A stretch of DNA of 64,000 bases from Komagataeibacter xylinus NBRC 15237 (GCF_001571345.1 NZ_BCTP01000003.1:105401-169400); one strand, 5' to 3'. Shown: positions 11,069-20,592, counted from the first letter of the stretch. The notes: generated by a model not told the origin, from the sequence alone. Numbers and translations are program-made.

Positions 11069-13285
11069 TCAGCCCTTTGGCTTGCGGGTGGCCCAGGTGG
11101 GGGCCGGTTTGCCGGTATCGGCACGCTTGCCCACATACTCCTTCACATCGGCAAAGGGGCGGGTGCGGTTGGGATCAGGCCAGGCCAGGCCGGTTGCCGC
11201 GGTGAACACCATGGCATCACGCAGGCCGCCTTCCTTGTATTTCTGCAAGATTACGCCAAGGCCACGGGTCATTTCCGGCAACTGCGCGAGCGGGAAGACC
11301 AGCATGCGCCTGTTCTGCCCCAGCACCAGCACATGATCGCCGTCTGCCGGTGCGCAGATCAGCGCGCTTTCGTTTTCCTTGAGGTTCAGGATCTGCTTGC
11401 CGGTGCGTTTTTCCGCCGTCATGGCTGATTCCGCCACGACAAGGCCACGCCCGGCACTTGAGGCCAGCAGGCGCCTGGCGCTGTCATCAACCGGGAACAT
11501 CGTGATGATGTCTTCATCATTCGACAGGTCGATCAGCAGGCGCAGCGGCTGGCCATCGCCCCGGCCACGCGGCAGTTCGGCCACGCGCAGCGTAAAGGCG
11601 CGGCCATCGGTGGCGAAGACGCACAGCCGGTCGTTGCTGTGGCATTCCACTGCCATGCCCGGCCCGTCGCCTTCCTTGAACTTGAGGCCCTGCGGATCCT
11701 GCCCATGGCCGCGTACGGTGCGGATCCAGCCCTTTTGCGACAGGATGACCGTCAGCGGATCCCGCTCGACCGGCAGGGCCGCTTCCACATCGATCTCGGG
11801 CGGCGGCTCGGCCAGCGTGCTGCGCCGGGCCCCAAGCGCGCCACTGCCAAAGTTCTTCTGGATGTCCCTGATTTCAGCCGCAATGCGCTTCCATCGCAGC
11901 CCTTCCTGGCCCAGCAGGTCCTGCAGGGACTGCTTTTCCGCGCTCAGCTTGGCGTGCTCGGCGCGGATTTCCATTTCTTCCAGCCGGCGCAGGCTGCGCA
12001 GGCGCATGTTGAGCACGGAGTCAGCCTGCAGTTCGGTCAGGCTGAAGGTGGCCATCAGCGCTGCCTTCGCATCATCCTCCTCGCGCACGATGCGGATGAC
12101 CTCATCAAGGTTGAGGTAGACGGCAAGGAAGCCATCAAGAATTTCCAGCCGCCGGTTGACCGCCTGCAGCCGGTTGGTGCTGCGGCGCAGCAGCACGTCA
12201 TGGCGGTGGTCGAGCCATGCCTGCAGCACGTCCTTCAGGCTGCGCACGCCGGGCACCTGATCGGCGCCGAGCACGTTCATGTTCAGGCCGAAGCGGCTTT
12301 CCAACTGGGTGGCGCGGAACAGCGTTTCCATCAGCACGGCGGGTTCGATGCCGCGTGACTTGGGCTCAAGCACCAGGCGGATATCGGTCGTGCTTTCATC
12401 GCGGATATCGGCCAGAAGCGGGAGCTTTTTAAGCTCCATCAGATCGGCTACCTGCTCGATCAGGCGTGATTTCTGCACCTGGTACGGGATTTCGGTCACA
12501 ACGATCTGCCATGTGCCGAACCGGCCCTGTTCCACTTCCCACTTCGAGCGGATGCGGAAGGAGCCGCGCCCGGTCTCATACGCGCGGGCAATAGCGTCGC
12601 GATCCTCCACAATGGACCCGCCGGTGGGAAAATCCGGGCCCGGCATGTGTTCGAGCAGCTCAAGCGTGGTGGTGGCGGGCTTGCGGATCAGCGCAAGGGC
12701 TGCCGAACAGATCTCGCCCACGTTATGTGGCGGGATGGAGGTTGCCATGCCCACGGCAATGCCAGCCGCCCCGTTGGCCAGCAGGTTGGGGAAAGCGGCA
12801 GGCAGCACGACCGGCTCCTGCTCCTCGCCATCATAGGTGGGGCGAAAATCGACGCTGTCCTCGTCAATGCCTTCAAGCAGGGCCTTGGCCACGGCGGTGA
12901 GGCGGGATTCGGTGTAGCGCATGGCGGCGGCGTTATCGCCGTCGATCGAGCCGAAATTGCCCTGCCCTTCCACCAGCGGGTAGCGCACGGCAAAATCCTG
13001 CGCCAGCCGCACCAGCGCCTCATAGACCGAGGCATCGCCATGCGGGTGGTATTTACCGATCACGTCACCCACCACGCGGGCGCATTTCTTGAACCCCGAC
13101 GTGGGGTCAAGCTTGAGCTGCTGCATGGCATAGATCATGCGCCGGTGCACAGGCTTCAGCCCGTCGCGCACATCGGGCAGCGAGCGCGACATGATGGTCG
13201 ACATGGCATAGGCCAGGTAGCGCTGGCTCAGCGCATCGGCCAGCTTGGTATCTTCAATATGGCCGACTGTTGGGTCCACAGACAT
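11069..13285 (-). CDS. parC: DNA topoisomerase IV subunit A
   Basis: The 738-aa protein is the DNA-cleaving subunit of topoisomerase IV, which with ParE decatenates daughter chromosomes. The catalytic tyrosine is Tyr124 in AAMRYTESRL. The N-terminal DNA-gate domain (SLPDVRDGLKPVHRR, GKYHPHGDASVYEALVRLAQ) is followed by a coiled-coil region around residues 350-470 and a short C-terminal beta-pinwheel. Length around 740 aa and the degenerate C-terminal repeats fit ParC rather than GyrA. In the quinolone-determining loop the residue equivalent to E. coli Ser80 is Ala85 (HPHGDAS). It precedes recO on the opposite side of the rpsB-tsf block, all on the minus strand, with a 59-base gap after recO. 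Confidence 0.96.
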   Translation of the reverse strand: MSVDPTVGHIEDTKLADALSQRYLAYAMSTIMSRSLPDVRDGLKPVHRRMIYAMQQLKLDPTSGFKKCARVVGDVIGKYHPHGDASVYEALVRLAQDFAVRYPLVEGQGNFGSIDGDNAAAMRYTESRLTAVAKALLEGIDEDSVDFRPTYDGEEQEPVVLPAAFPNLLANGAAGIAVGMATSIPPHNVGEICSAALALIRKPATTTLELLEHMPGPDFPTGGSIVEDRDAIARAYETGRGSFRIRSKWEVEQGRFGTWQIVVTEIPYQVQKSRLIEQVADLMELKKLPLLADIRDESTTDIRLVLEPKSRGIEPAVLMETLFRATQLESRFGLNMNVLGADQVPGVRSLKDVLQAWLDHRHDVLLRRSTNRLQAVNRRLEILDGFLAVYLNLDEVIRIVREEDDAKAALMATFSLTELQADSVLNMRLRSLRRLEEMEIRAEHAKLSAEKQSLQDLLGQEGLRWKRIAAEIRDIQKNFGSGALGARRSTLAEPPPEIDVEAALPVERDPLTVILSQKGWIRTVRGHGQDPQGLKFKEGDGPGMAVECHSNDRLCVFATDGRAFTLRVAELPRGRGDGQPLRLLIDLSNDEDIITMFPVDDSARRLLASSAGRGLVVAESAMTAEKRTGKQILNLKENESALICAPADGDHVLVLGQNRRMLVFPLAQLPEMTRGLGVILQKYKEGGLRDAMVFTAATGLAWPDPNRTRPFADVKEYVGKRADTGKPAPTWATRKPKG

Positions 13286-13344
13286 GCAATCTTCCTCCCG
13301 CAGGTGAACAGATAGCGAAACTTTACGGTTTGTCCAATGGTGTA

Positions 13345-14136
13345 TCAGCCCGGCGGGGTGGGTGTCGTCTCCGCCGGGGCTCCGGGCGGCGTGATATCAG
13401 CCTCGCGCGCGATCAGGTCGAGCAGCCTGAAGCGTGCTTCAGGCACCGGGCGGTGACGCTGGCCAAACGCATCGCGTTGCAGGAAATGCCCGGTCAGGCG
13501 CAGGCCATCATACCAGTCCTGCGGGGTGCCGGTCTCATCGGGGTGCAGCACGAAACCGGGCAGCGGCAGAAGGCGCTGGCGCCATTCCCCTGCCCGTGCA
13601 TCCGATACCGCGCGCCCCGTGCGGGGCGAGACCCAGCGCAGATCATCAGCAGGGCCACCAAGGGCGCAGCAGCCCAGATCGAGGCCAAAGCCCAGATCGG
13701 AGAGCAGCATCAGTTCCCAGCGTACGATTTCAGGCATGGCCTCGGCCACCGCCCAGTGCGGGTCGAGGCTGATCCGCGCCAGCAGGCTGGCCAGCCCCTG
13801 AAAAATGGCAGGGTGTGGCTCGCGCTCGGGCAGGCAGCCATCGGCCAGCGCGCAGAGCGAGGCCAGCATGGCCAGTGGCAGCGGGTCATCGAGGATGCGT
13901 GCAGCCGAGGCATGCACCACCTCGGCCGAGATATTACCCAACTGCTCGGACAGCCGCGCCACCCAGCGCGCGCGCACCAGATTGCCGGTCTGCCATACCG
14001 CACGCCCCCGGCTTGCCGAGCCGCCACGGGCAAGGCCGTGATAGAGGCCATGCTCACCGGTCAGCACATGCACGATGGCGCTGCCCTCGCCGTAAGGCGC
14101 GGCAGAAAGCACAAGGGCGGGTGCCTCCCATTCCAT
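13345..14136 (-). CDS. recO: DNA repair protein RecO
   Basis: The 263-aa protein is a RecO-family recombination mediator that helps RecR load RecA on SSB-coated single strands. The N-terminal OB-fold is visible in MEWEAPALVLSAAPYGEGSAIVHVLTGEHGLYHGLARG, followed by a helical domain; FGLDLGCCALGG matches the conserved region before the C-terminal part. The C-terminus is Pro/Thr-rich. It is about 48 bases downstream of tsf and 59 bases upstream of parC, so it may be read through from the rpsB-tsf transcript despite the palindrome at the tsf end, or have its own promoter. Identification is confident by overall pattern. Confidence 0.92.
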   Translation of the reverse strand: MEWEAPALVLSAAPYGEGSAIVHVLTGEHGLYHGLARGGSASRGRAVWQTGNLVRARWVARLSEQLGNISAEVVHASAARILDDPLPLAMLASLCALADGCLPEREPHPAIFQGLASLLARISLDPHWAVAEAMPEIVRWELMLLSDLGFGLDLGCCALGGPADDLRWVSPRTGRAVSDARAGEWRQRLLPLPGFVLHPDETGTPQDWYDGLRLTGHFLQRDAFGQRHRPVPEARFRLLDLIAREADITPPGAPAETTPTPPG

Positions 14137-14173
14137 CAGGAAGCCCCCGCCCTCGTCAAAAGAAAACCGGAAA

Positions 14174-14195
14174 CCGGCAACTGATCAGTTGCCGG
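14174..14195 (-). terminator. Perfect 22-bp palindrome over the tsf stop codon
   Basis: CCGGCAACTGA/TCAGTTGCCGG is a perfect inverted repeat centred on the tsf stop. On the minus strand it is followed by TTTCCGGTTTTCTTTT, a T-rich tail, which makes it a plausible intrinsic terminator for the rpsB-tsf transcript. It also encodes the last residues of EF-Ts (AGN-stop). Confidence 0.6.
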
Positions 14196-15090
14196 CGGCC
14201 TTCGCCACTTCAGCGGCAAAGTCGTTGTCTTCCTTCTCGATGCCTTCGCCAAGATGGAAGCGCTCGAAGCCCTTCAGCTTGGCGCCTGCCTTCTCCACGA
14301 TCTTGCGCACGCGGCTTTCGCCATCATGAACCCAGATCTGCTCGAGCAGCACGACTTCCTCATAGAACTTGCGGATGCGGCCATCGACCATCTTCTCGAT
14401 GATGGCATCGGGCTTGCCCGAAGCCTTGGCCTGCTCCACCAGCACCGCGCGCTCACGCTCGAGCGCCTGCGGGTCAACGCTGTCAACATCGAGTGCTGCC
14501 GGGCGGGTGGCTGCGACATGCATGCCGATGCGACGGCCGAGGTCTTCGAGCGCTTCGCTGGCGCTCGGCGCTTCAACAGCGGCCAGAACGCCAATCTTGC
14601 CCAGGCCGGGGCTGACCGCGCCATGCACGTAGGTGGCGACCACGCCCGAGGGCACGCTCAGCACGCGCGCGCGGCGGATGGACATGTTCTCGCCAATGGT
14701 GGCGATCAGGTGCGTCAGTTCATCGGCCACGGTGCGACCGCTTTTCAGCACGGCGCCCTTGAGCTTTTCCAGATCATCGCCCACGGTCAGTGCGGCATGC
14801 GCCACTTCGGACACGAAGTTCTGGAAATGCTCGTTGCGGGCAACGAAGTCGGTCTCGGCGTTGATCTCGACCATGGCGGCCTTCAGGTCGGTCTGCGCCA
14901 CGCCAACCAGGCCCTCGGCGGTAACACGGCCGGACTTCTTGGCAGCAGCCGACAGGCCCTTCTTGCGCAGCCAGTCGATCGCGCCCTCGATGTCGCCTTC
15001 GGCTTCGTTAAGGGCCTTCTTGCAGTCCATCATGCCCGCGCCGGTCTTCTCGCGAAGTTCCTTGACGAGCGCTGCGGTAATTTGCGCCAT
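14185..15090 (-). CDS. tsf: Translation elongation factor Ts
   Basis: The 301-aa protein is the nucleotide exchange factor for EF-Tu. The N-terminal UBA-like domain is clear ([19 protein letters not shown], residues 9-27), followed by the core with the ETDFVARN motif used to displace Mg-GDP from EF-Tu, near residue 80, and the dimerisation/C-terminal region ending [18 protein letters not shown]. Length is normal. It follows rpsB on the same strand after 105 bases, the classic rpsB-tsf arrangement, so co-transcription is expected. A perfect palindrome overlaps its stop. Certain identification. Confidence 0.98.
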   Translation of the reverse strand: MAQITAALVKELREKTGAGMMDCKKALNEAEGDIEGAIDWLRKKGLSAAAKKSGRVTAEGLVGVAQTDLKAAMVEINAETDFVARNEHFQNFVSEVAHAALTVGDDLEKLKGAVLKSGRTVADELTHLIATIGENMSIRRARVLSVPSGVVATYVHGAVSPGLGKIGVLAAVEAPSASEALEDLGRRIGMHVAATRPAALDVDSVDPQALERERAVLVEQAKASGKPDAIIEKMVDGRIRKFYEEVVLLEQIWVHDGESRVRKIVEKAGAKLKGFERFHLGEGIEKEDNDFAAEVAKAAGN

Positions 15091-15195
15091 TATACTGATA
15101 CTCCATCACGACAGGCGCACGCCCCGCAAGCGGGCGGGGCGTGTCCTTGCTGTGTCAGTTGTGCCAGCAGGCCTAGGCCACGCTGGCGCCCGTTT

Positions 15196-15981
15196 TCATT
15201 CCGCGCTTGCGGCGGCTTCCGTCACGGCCGTTTCCACGGCGGGGTCGACCGGCAGTTCCTCGGATGCACCGAAGTCCTCGCCAGATGCGCCCAGCTCGGC
15301 GGAGATGCCATCGAGCACGGCGGACGAAACCAGCTCGCAATACAGTGCGATGGCGCGGATGGCGTCGTCATTGCCCGGAATCGGGAAGGTCACGCCACGC
15401 GGGTCGGAGTTGCTGTCCAGCACGGCCACGACCGGGATACCCAGCTTGTTGGCTTCCTCGACCGCCAGCTTTTCCTTGTTCGTGTCGATCACGAACAGGA
15501 TGTCGGGCAGGCCGCCCATTTCCTTGATGCCGCCGAGCGAACGCTCAAGCTTCTCGCGGTCGCGGGTGATGTCCAGGACTTCCTTCTTGGTCAGGCCCTG
15601 GGTGCCGTTTTCCAGCATCTCGTCAATGCCGCGCAGGCGCTTGATCGAACCGGTGATGGTCTTCCAGTTCGTCAGCATGCCGCCAAGCCAGCGGTGGTTG
15701 ACGTAATACTGGCCGCAGCGCTTGGCGGCTTCGGCCACCTGGTCGGCAGCGGCGCGCTTGGTGCCCACGAACAGCACGCGGCCACCACCGGCCACGGTGT
15801 CACGGATCGCCTTGAGCGCACGGTCCAGCATGGGAACGGTCTGCTGCAGGTCGATGATGTGGACCTGGTTGCGCACGCCAAACAGGTACGGCGCCATGCG
15901 CGGGTTCCAGCGGCGGGTGTGGTGACCGAAATGCACGCCGGCTTCAAGCAGCTGGCGCATTGTGAATTCAGGCATCGCCAT
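15196..15981 (-). CDS. rpsB: 30S ribosomal protein S2
   Basis: The 261-aa protein S2 sits between head and body of the 30S subunit and is needed for S1 binding. Family signatures are [28 protein letters not shown] near the N-terminus and [36 protein letters not shown] in the second half. The C-terminus has an acidic Ala/Glu-rich extension typical of alphaproteobacterial S2. Upstream lie 274 bases shared with the divergent osmC gene; this must hold the rpsB promoter and leader, though I could not identify a known leader structure. It heads the rpsB-tsf operon. Certain identification. Confidence 0.98.
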   Translation of the reverse strand: MAMPEFTMRQLLEAGVHFGHHTRRWNPRMAPYLFGVRNQVHIIDLQQTVPMLDRALKAIRDTVAGGGRVLFVGTKRAAADQVAEAAKRCGQYYVNHRWLGGMLTNWKTITGSIKRLRGIDEMLENGTQGLTKKEVLDITRDREKLERSLGGIKEMGGLPDILFVIDTNKEKLAVEEANKLGIPVVAVLDSNSDPRGVTFPIPGNDDAIRAIALYCELVSSAVLDGISAELGASGEDFGASEELPVDPAVETAVTEAAASAE

Positions 15982-16148
15982 GTCGGCTAAATCCTTGTGT
16001 CTGGTTTATCCTCCGTGAAGCACGCCCTGTATTGCAAGGACACCAGAGGTCTCGGCTTCACGTGCGAATTGGCCCCAACGCGGGACCGTGGCGGGATATG
16101 GCCGTTTTGGGCGCATAATGCAAGACCCAACCGGTGGCGAATGCATCG

Positions 16149-16234
16149 TGATGCAACTTTGGGGTCACGGGCCGGTTGCCCAGTGCTAGGGATAACCGTC
16201 ACCCCCGGGTGCCGGATGTGCCCATGATGCAACT
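16149..16234 (+). repeat. Pair of 10-bp direct repeats in the rpsB-osmC divergent region
   Basis: TGATGCAACT occurs at 16149-16158 and again at 16225-16234. The second copy lies 22 bases before the osmC start. Two exact copies in a 274-base divergent promoter region could be operator half-sites, but no regulator is recognised and chance is possible. Otherwise the region shows no feature I can support. Confidence 0.3.
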
Positions 16235-16255
16235 GCATGAAGGACTTGAACCACA

Positions 16256-16687
16256 ATGGCGATTACGAAATTTGCGACGGCTCACTGGTCAGGCGGCCTG
16301 AAGGACGGCAAGGGCGAAATCTCGACCCAGAGCGGCGTGCTGAAAAGCCAGCCCTACGGCTTCAACACCCGCTTCGAGGACAAGCCCGGCACCAACCCCG
16401 AGGAACTGCTTGGCGCGGCCCACGCGGCGTGCTTCGCCATGGCGCTGTCCGGTATTCTTGGCGGCGCAGGCCTTACGGCGAAGTCGCTCGATGCAAAATC
16501 CGAGATCGTGCTCGACAAGCAGGGCGAAGGCTTTGCCATCACCCATGCGAAACTGACGCTGGAAGCCGAGATTCCGGGTGCGAGCGAAGCCCAGTTCAAG
16601 GAACTGGCCGAGAAGGCAAAGGCAGGCTGCCCGGTGTCCAAGCTGTTCAACGCGACCATTACGCTGGACGCGAAGCTGAAGGGCTGA
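16256..16687 (+). CDS. osmC: OsmC family peroxidase
   Basis: The 143-aa protein is a thiol-dependent peroxidase of the OsmC group, reducing organic hydroperoxides. The two family cysteines are visible: Cys59 in AAHAACFAMAL (peroxidatic) and Cys125 in KAGCPVSKLF (resolving). N-terminal KFATAHWSGGLKDGKGEIST and PYGFNTRFEDKPGTNPEELLGAAHA match OsmC rather than Ohr. It is a single gene, divergent from rpsB and convergent with aroC, with a hairpin at its end. Such enzymes are useful to aerobes with high respiratory flux on alcohols; that context is inference. Start ATG is conventional. Confidence 0.94.
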   Translation: MAITKFATAHWSGGLKDGKGEISTQSGVLKSQPYGFNTRFEDKPGTNPEELLGAAHAACFAMALSGILGGAGLTAKSLDAKSEIVLDKQGEGFAITHAKLTLEAEIPGASEAQFKELAEKAKAGCPVSKLFNATITLDAKLKG

Positions 16688-16696
16688 GCAGCCTGT

Positions 16697-16719
16697 GGTG
16701 GGGAGCCTAGCTTCCCACC
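16697..16719. terminator. Hairpin between osmC and aroC
   Basis: GGTGGGGAGC pairs with GCTTCCCACC (one G-T wobble) around the loop CTA, which contains part of the aroC stop. It lies between convergent stops and may end both transcripts; no T tract follows. Confidence 0.5.
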
Positions 16720-17780
16720 TGCCCCCGGTGGCGCAGCAGGTGATCGGCCAGCACGCAGGCAATCATCGCCTCGCCCACCGGCACGGCGCGGATGCCCACG
16801 CACGGGTCATGCCGCCCCTTTGTCATCACGTCCACATTCTCCCCTTCCCGCGTGACGGACGGCACGGGTGTCAGAATTGAACTTGTGGGCTTGACCGCAA
16901 AGCGTGCCACCAGCGGCTGCCCGGTTGAAATGCCGCCGAGTACGCCGCCTGCATGATTGGAGGCAAAACGGAGCCTGCCATCTTCCATGCGCATGGGGTC
17001 GGCATTTTCCTCGCCCGTCAGGCTGGCAGCGGCAAAGCCTTCGCCAATTTCAACGCCCTTGACGGCATTGATGCTCATGAGCGCCATGGCAAGGTCCGAA
17101 TCAAGCTTGCCATAGATCGGCGCGCCCAGCCCCGGGGGCACGCCCTCGGCCACCACCTCGATCACGGCACCGATGGAAGACCCCTTTTTGCGGATATCGG
17201 CCAGGTAATCCTCCCAAACGGGCAGCGCCTGCGCATCGGGGCAGAAGAGCGGGTTGGCATTGACCAGATCCCAGTCCAGCTGCGCGCGGTCGATGCCGTG
17301 CGGGCCAACCTGCACCATGGCGCCCCGAATGCGCACGCCCGCGCCGAGCACCTTGCGGGCCACGGCACCGGCAGCCACCCGCATGGCCGTCTCGCGGGCC
17401 GAGGAGCGGCCGCCGCCACGATAGTCACGGATGCCGTATTTGGTGTCATACGCCACATCGGCATGGCCGGGGCGGTAGCGGGTGGCGATGTCGCCATAAT
17501 CACGCGAGCGCTGGTCGGTATTGCGGATCAGCAGCGAGATGGGCGTGCCGGTTGTCTGCCCCTCGAACACGCCGGACAGGATCTCGACCTGATCGGCCTC
17601 CTGGCGCTGGGTGGTGAATTTTGACTGTCCCGGCCTGCGACGGTCCAGCCAGGGCTGGATGTCGCTCACATCCAGCGGGATGCGCGGCGGGCAGCCATCA
17701 ATCACGCAACCAATGGCGGGGCCATGGCTTTCCCCCCAGGTGGTGACGCGAAACATGTGGCCGAAGGTGTTGTACGACAT
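16707..17780 (-). CDS. aroC: Chorismate synthase
   Basis: The 357-aa enzyme converts 5-enolpyruvylshikimate-3-phosphate to chorismate using reduced FMN, the last step of the common aromatic pathway. Three signatures are present: [17 protein letters not shown] near residue 16, the [32 protein letters not shown] block (residues about 101-132), and SFAxx-type C-terminal sequence with [17 protein letters not shown]. Length is standard. It follows fabI on the same strand after 19 bases and is likely co-transcribed with it. It converges with osmC. Certain identification. Confidence 0.98.
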   Translation of the reverse strand: MSYNTFGHMFRVTTWGESHGPAIGCVIDGCPPRIPLDVSDIQPWLDRRRPGQSKFTTQRQEADQVEILSGVFEGQTTGTPISLLIRNTDQRSRDYGDIATRYRPGHADVAYDTKYGIRDYRGGGRSSARETAMRVAAGAVARKVLGAGVRIRGAMVQVGPHGIDRAQLDWDLVNANPLFCPDAQALPVWEDYLADIRKKGSSIGAVIEVVAEGVPPGLGAPIYGKLDSDLAMALMSINAVKGVEIGEGFAAASLTGEENADPMRMEDGRLRFASNHAGGVLGGISTGQPLVARFAVKPTSSILTPVPSVTREGENVDVMTKGRHDPCVGIRAVPVGEAMIACVLADHLLRHRGQVGS

Positions 17781-17799
17781 GAGGGCAGACTTCCCGCGA

Positions 17800-18639
17800 T
17801 CAGTTACCCGCGACCGTAATGTCCGGCGCGGTGGGGTTCTTCATGCCGACAATGTGGTAGCCGGAATCAACATGATGGATCTCGCCCGTAACACCGCCCG
17901 ACAGGTCGGACAGCATGTAAAGCCCCGCACCGCCCACTTCCTCAAGCGACACATTGCGCTCGAGCGGGGAGTTGTACTGGTTCCACTTCAGGATATAGCG
18001 GAAATCGCCGATGCCGTTGGCGGCCAGCGTCATGACGGGGCCTGCCGAGATGCCGTTGACGCGGATGCCATCGCCGCCAAGGTCAACCGCCATGTAGCGC
18101 ACCGAAGCCTCGAGTGCCGCCTTGGCAACCCCCATCACGTTGTAATGCGGCATCACGCGCTCGGCGCCCAGATAGGTGAGCGTAAGCAGCGAGCCGTTCG
18201 GGTTCATGATGGCGGCAGCCCTGCGGGCGACGGCGGTGAAGGAATAGCACGAAATGTCCATCGCCTTGAGGAAGGCGTCACGCGGGGTATCGACATAACG
18301 CCCGCGCAGGAACTGCTTGTCCGCCCAGCCAATGGCGTGGACCAGGAAGTCGATCTTGCCCCATTCTTTCTCGATGGCGGCAAAGGTTTCGTCCATCGCG
18401 GCATCATCGGTCACGTCGCATGGCAGCACCAGCGTCGAGCCAACGGTCTCGGCCAGCGGGCGCACGCGCTTGCCCAGCGCCTCGCCCTGATAGGTAAAGG
18501 CCAGCTCGCCTCCCTGCTCGGCCACGGCGCGCGCGATGCCCCAGGCAATGGAGCGGTCATTCGCAACACCCATGACAAGGCCCCGCTTGCCTTTCATCAA
18601 TGAACCCTTGATGGCGATTTTGGGCGCGCCGTCTGACAT
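17800..18639 (-). CDS. fabI: Enoyl-[acyl-carrier-protein] reductase (NADH), FabI type
   Basis: The 279-aa protein is a short-chain dehydrogenase-like enzyme that performs the last reduction in fatty acid elongation. NAD binding is shown by [13 protein letters not shown] (residues 24-36). The catalytic pair Tyr156 and Tyr166-x6-Lys173 ([19 protein letters not shown]) has the FabI spacing, and the C-terminal region contains the usual [17 protein letters not shown] set the start at 18639, preceded by AGGA at a suitable distance; the open frame continues 25 residues upstream without family similarity. It is followed by aroC after 19 bases and is divergent from pdxH. This is the triclosan/isoniazid-type target family. 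Confidence 0.96.
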   Translation of the reverse strand: MSDGAPKIAIKGSLMKGKRGLVMGVANDRSIAWGIARAVAEQGGELAFTYQGEALGKRVRPLAETVGSTLVLPCDVTDDAAMDETFAAIEKEWGKIDFLVHAIGWADKQFLRGRYVDTPRDAFLKAMDISCYSFTAVARRAAAIMNPNGSLLTLTYLGAERVMPHYNVMGVAKAALEASVRYMAVDLGGDGIRVNGISAGPVMTLAANGIGDFRYILKWNQYNSPLERNVSLEEVGGAGLYMLSDLSGGVTGEIHHVDSGYHIVGMKNPTAPDITVAGN

Positions 18640-18841
18640 GCTGCTATCCTTAAACTGGTAAATGACAGATGAAATTTTCGGCCTCGTGGTTGCACAAGCT
18701 GCCGTTTCGGACAAGATGCCGAGTGCTGTAATTGTAGCTAATATTTGTCACACGGTAACTTACCTTATGTTTCCATATGTTTCGCATGCCGTCGCCCAGC
18801 CGGGGCGGCGCGCGCGAAACGCCCTGCGGAACCCGGAGCCC

Positions 18842-19447
18842 ATGACCTCACCCCTGATCGACCTCGCCGCCGACCCGTTCGACCTGTTCACGGCCTGGAT
18901 GGCGGATGCCACGGCCCATGAACCCAACGACCCCAACGCCATGGCGCTGGCCACCGCCACAGCCGAAGGGCGACCCTCGGTGCGGATGATCCTGCTCAAG
19001 GGCGCCGACCGGCGGGGCTTCGTGTTCTACACCAATCTCAACAGCCGCAAGGCGGGCGAACTGAAGGCCAACCCGCACGCCGCCCTGCTGTTTCACTGGA
19101 AGAGCATCCGCCGCCAGATCCGCATCGAGGGGCCTGTCGAACCCGTTACCCCTGCCGAGGCCGATGCCTATTTTGCCAGCCGCAGCCGCATCTCGCGGCT
19201 TGGCGCGATTGCCTCGAACCAGTCGCACCCGCTCGCTGAGCGTGCCGTATTTGAAAAAGCGGTGGCGGATCTCGAGGCCCGCTACCCCGACCCGGAGGCG
19301 ATCATTCCCCGCCCCGCCAACTGGAGCGGCTTCCGCCTCGTGCCCCGGCACTTCGAGTTCTGGCAGGATCGCCCCTACCGCCTGCATGACCGCGCGGTAT
19401 GGGATCGTGTGCCCGACGGGTGGCAGACCGAGCGCCTTTATCCCTGA
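18842..19447 (+). CDS. pdxH: Pyridoxine/pyridoxamine 5'-phosphate oxidase
   Basis: The 201-aa FMN enzyme oxidises PNP and PMP to pyridoxal 5'-phosphate. Recognisable blocks are NAMALATATAEGRPSVRMIL (FMN site), GFVFYTNLNSRKAGEL, ALLFHWKSIRRQIRIEG and the C-terminal signature WSGFRLVPRHFEFWQ ending RLYP. The open frame begins at 18662, but ATG 18842 gives the family's N-terminus; the extra 60 residues overlap the promoter region. It is divergent from fabI with about 200 bases between start codons; this gap is AT-rich near 18730-18785 and probably holds both promoters. The product supplies PLP to GlyA and the decarboxylase in this window. Confidence 0.95.
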   Translation: MTSPLIDLAADPFDLFTAWMADATAHEPNDPNAMALATATAEGRPSVRMILLKGADRRGFVFYTNLNSRKAGELKANPHAALLFHWKSIRRQIRIEGPVEPVTPAEADAYFASRSRISRLGAIASNQSHPLAERAVFEKAVADLEARYPDPEAIIPRPANWSGFRLVPRHFEFWQDRPYRLHDRAVWDRVPDGWQTERLYP

Positions 19448-19546
19448 TGGCAGAACTTAACGGCGCCTGATCCGTTTTGCCCGGTAACGGGTGCCTGCAA
19501 CGCCACCCAGGCAGATGCCCAATGAACGGATCAGGAGGCTCATCAG

Positions 19547-20428
19547 ATGTGTGTGCGTAGGATATTGCTGCCGCTCGGTGGCGCAAGCCACGCGCAGAGT
19601 GCGCTGCATGTAGGTGGCGCGATTGCGCGTATGTTCGATGCGCATCTTGCCGTGCTGCATGTCGGAACCGACATGCAGGAAGTTGGCCCGCTGGTGGGCG
19701 AAGGCATGTCCGGCGTGATGGTGCAGGACATGATCTCCACCGCGCTGAAGGAAAGTTCCGAGCGCCTGCATGAGGTGCGCGGCCTGTTCGATGCCTTTGC
19801 GCGCCGTGAGAACATTCCGGTCGTGGCGGTGGATTCTCCCCTTTCGCCGGGCAACATGCATGCGCTTTCGGCCAGTTTCATCGCCCATAGCGGGCATACG
19901 CGCAGCGTGGTGTCGTTTCAGGCGCGGCTGTCCGATATCGTGGTGCTGCGCCAGCCCAACCCGGAAAGCGATGTCTCATCATCCGAGACCCTGCACGCCA
20001 TCCTGTTTGAAAGCGGGCGCGGGGTCATTATTGCCCCGCCCGTAGCGCCCCCCACCATCGGCCGGCGCATCTGCATCGGCTGGAATGGCACGTCGGAGGC
20101 GGCATCGGCCATCCATCACGCCCTGCCCCTGCTGCGCCGGGCGGAAGCGGTATGCATCCTCTACAGCCCCGCCTACCAGCGGCCCGGGCCGGAGGCGCGG
20201 CATGTGCGCTCTTTCCTCTCGCTGCATGGCATTGAGGCCAATATTCACGAATTCGGGAGTGATACACGTCCCGTCGGTGAGGAAATGCTCGCCGCCGCTC
20301 ATGATTTCAATGCCGACATGCTGGTCATGGGGGCATACTCGCACTCCCGCCTGCGCCAGATGATCCTGGGCGGGGTGACGCGTCATATGCTTGAAAACAG
20401 CGATATCGTGGTGCTCATGAGCCGTTAG
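19547..20428 (+). CDS. Universal stress protein with two UspA domains
   Basis: The 293-aa protein is a tandem USP. Domain 1 begins VRRILLPLGGASHAQSAL and domain 2 begins near residue 165 at RRICIGWNGTSEAASAIHHAL. The second domain ends with the ATP-binding G-x2-G-x9-G(S/T)-like segment VMGAYSHSRLRQMILGGVTRHML, while the equivalent in domain 1 is degenerate. This resembles the UspE-like or alphaproteobacterial tandem USPs in which only the C-terminal unit keeps the nucleotide site. The role is likely stress survival; no partner is nearby. It stands alone between pdxH and the sulfate operon, 164 bases before cysH. Confidence 0.88.
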   Translation: MCVRRILLPLGGASHAQSALHVGGAIARMFDAHLAVLHVGTDMQEVGPLVGEGMSGVMVQDMISTALKESSERLHEVRGLFDAFARRENIPVVAVDSPLSPGNMHALSASFIAHSGHTRSVVSFQARLSDIVVLRQPNPESDVSSSETLHAILFESGRGVIIAPPVAPPTIGRRICIGWNGTSEAASAIHHALPLLRRAEAVCILYSPAYQRPGPEARHVRSFLSLHGIEANIHEFGSDTRPVGEEMLAAAHDFNADMLVMGAYSHSRLRQMILGGVTRHMLENSDIVVLMSR

Positions 20429-20493
20429 CCGTGGTTTCGCACCCCGGCGCTGCCATGCCGCAGGGACATATATGAAATACGCATCAGGATACG

Positions 20494-20592
20494 TATAAAT
20501 TATGCCTTTCCCTTGATTTTACACTCCGCCAAGAGTAGGTGTGGCGTGAAAAGAACGCTATGGCCTAGTGTAAATCGGGTGCGGGGAACATT
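20494..20592 (+). promoter_or_regulatory. Candidate structured leader upstream of cysH
   Basis: The 164-base usp-cysH gap is AT-rich and contains a possible -10 (TATAAA, 20494-20499). Downstream, TTTACACT (20518-20525) can pair with AGTGTAAA (20567-20574), closing a 41-base interior that can form CGCC/GGCG (20527-20530 with 20543-20546) or the competing GCGT/ACGC and TAGG/CCTA pairings. The layout could be a leader RNA or simply an operator with 8-bp arms. No known riboswitch class was recognised. Confidence 0.4.

Noticed and set aside
14254..15990. 578-codon plus-strand open frame over tsf and rpsB
   Set aside because: Antisense shadow of two certain ribosomal/translation genes; it crosses both and the gap between them.
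16149..16234. OhrR operator in front of osmC
   Set aside because: The direct repeat TGATGCAACT does not resemble the known OhrR inverted repeat, and no OhrR/MarR gene is near.
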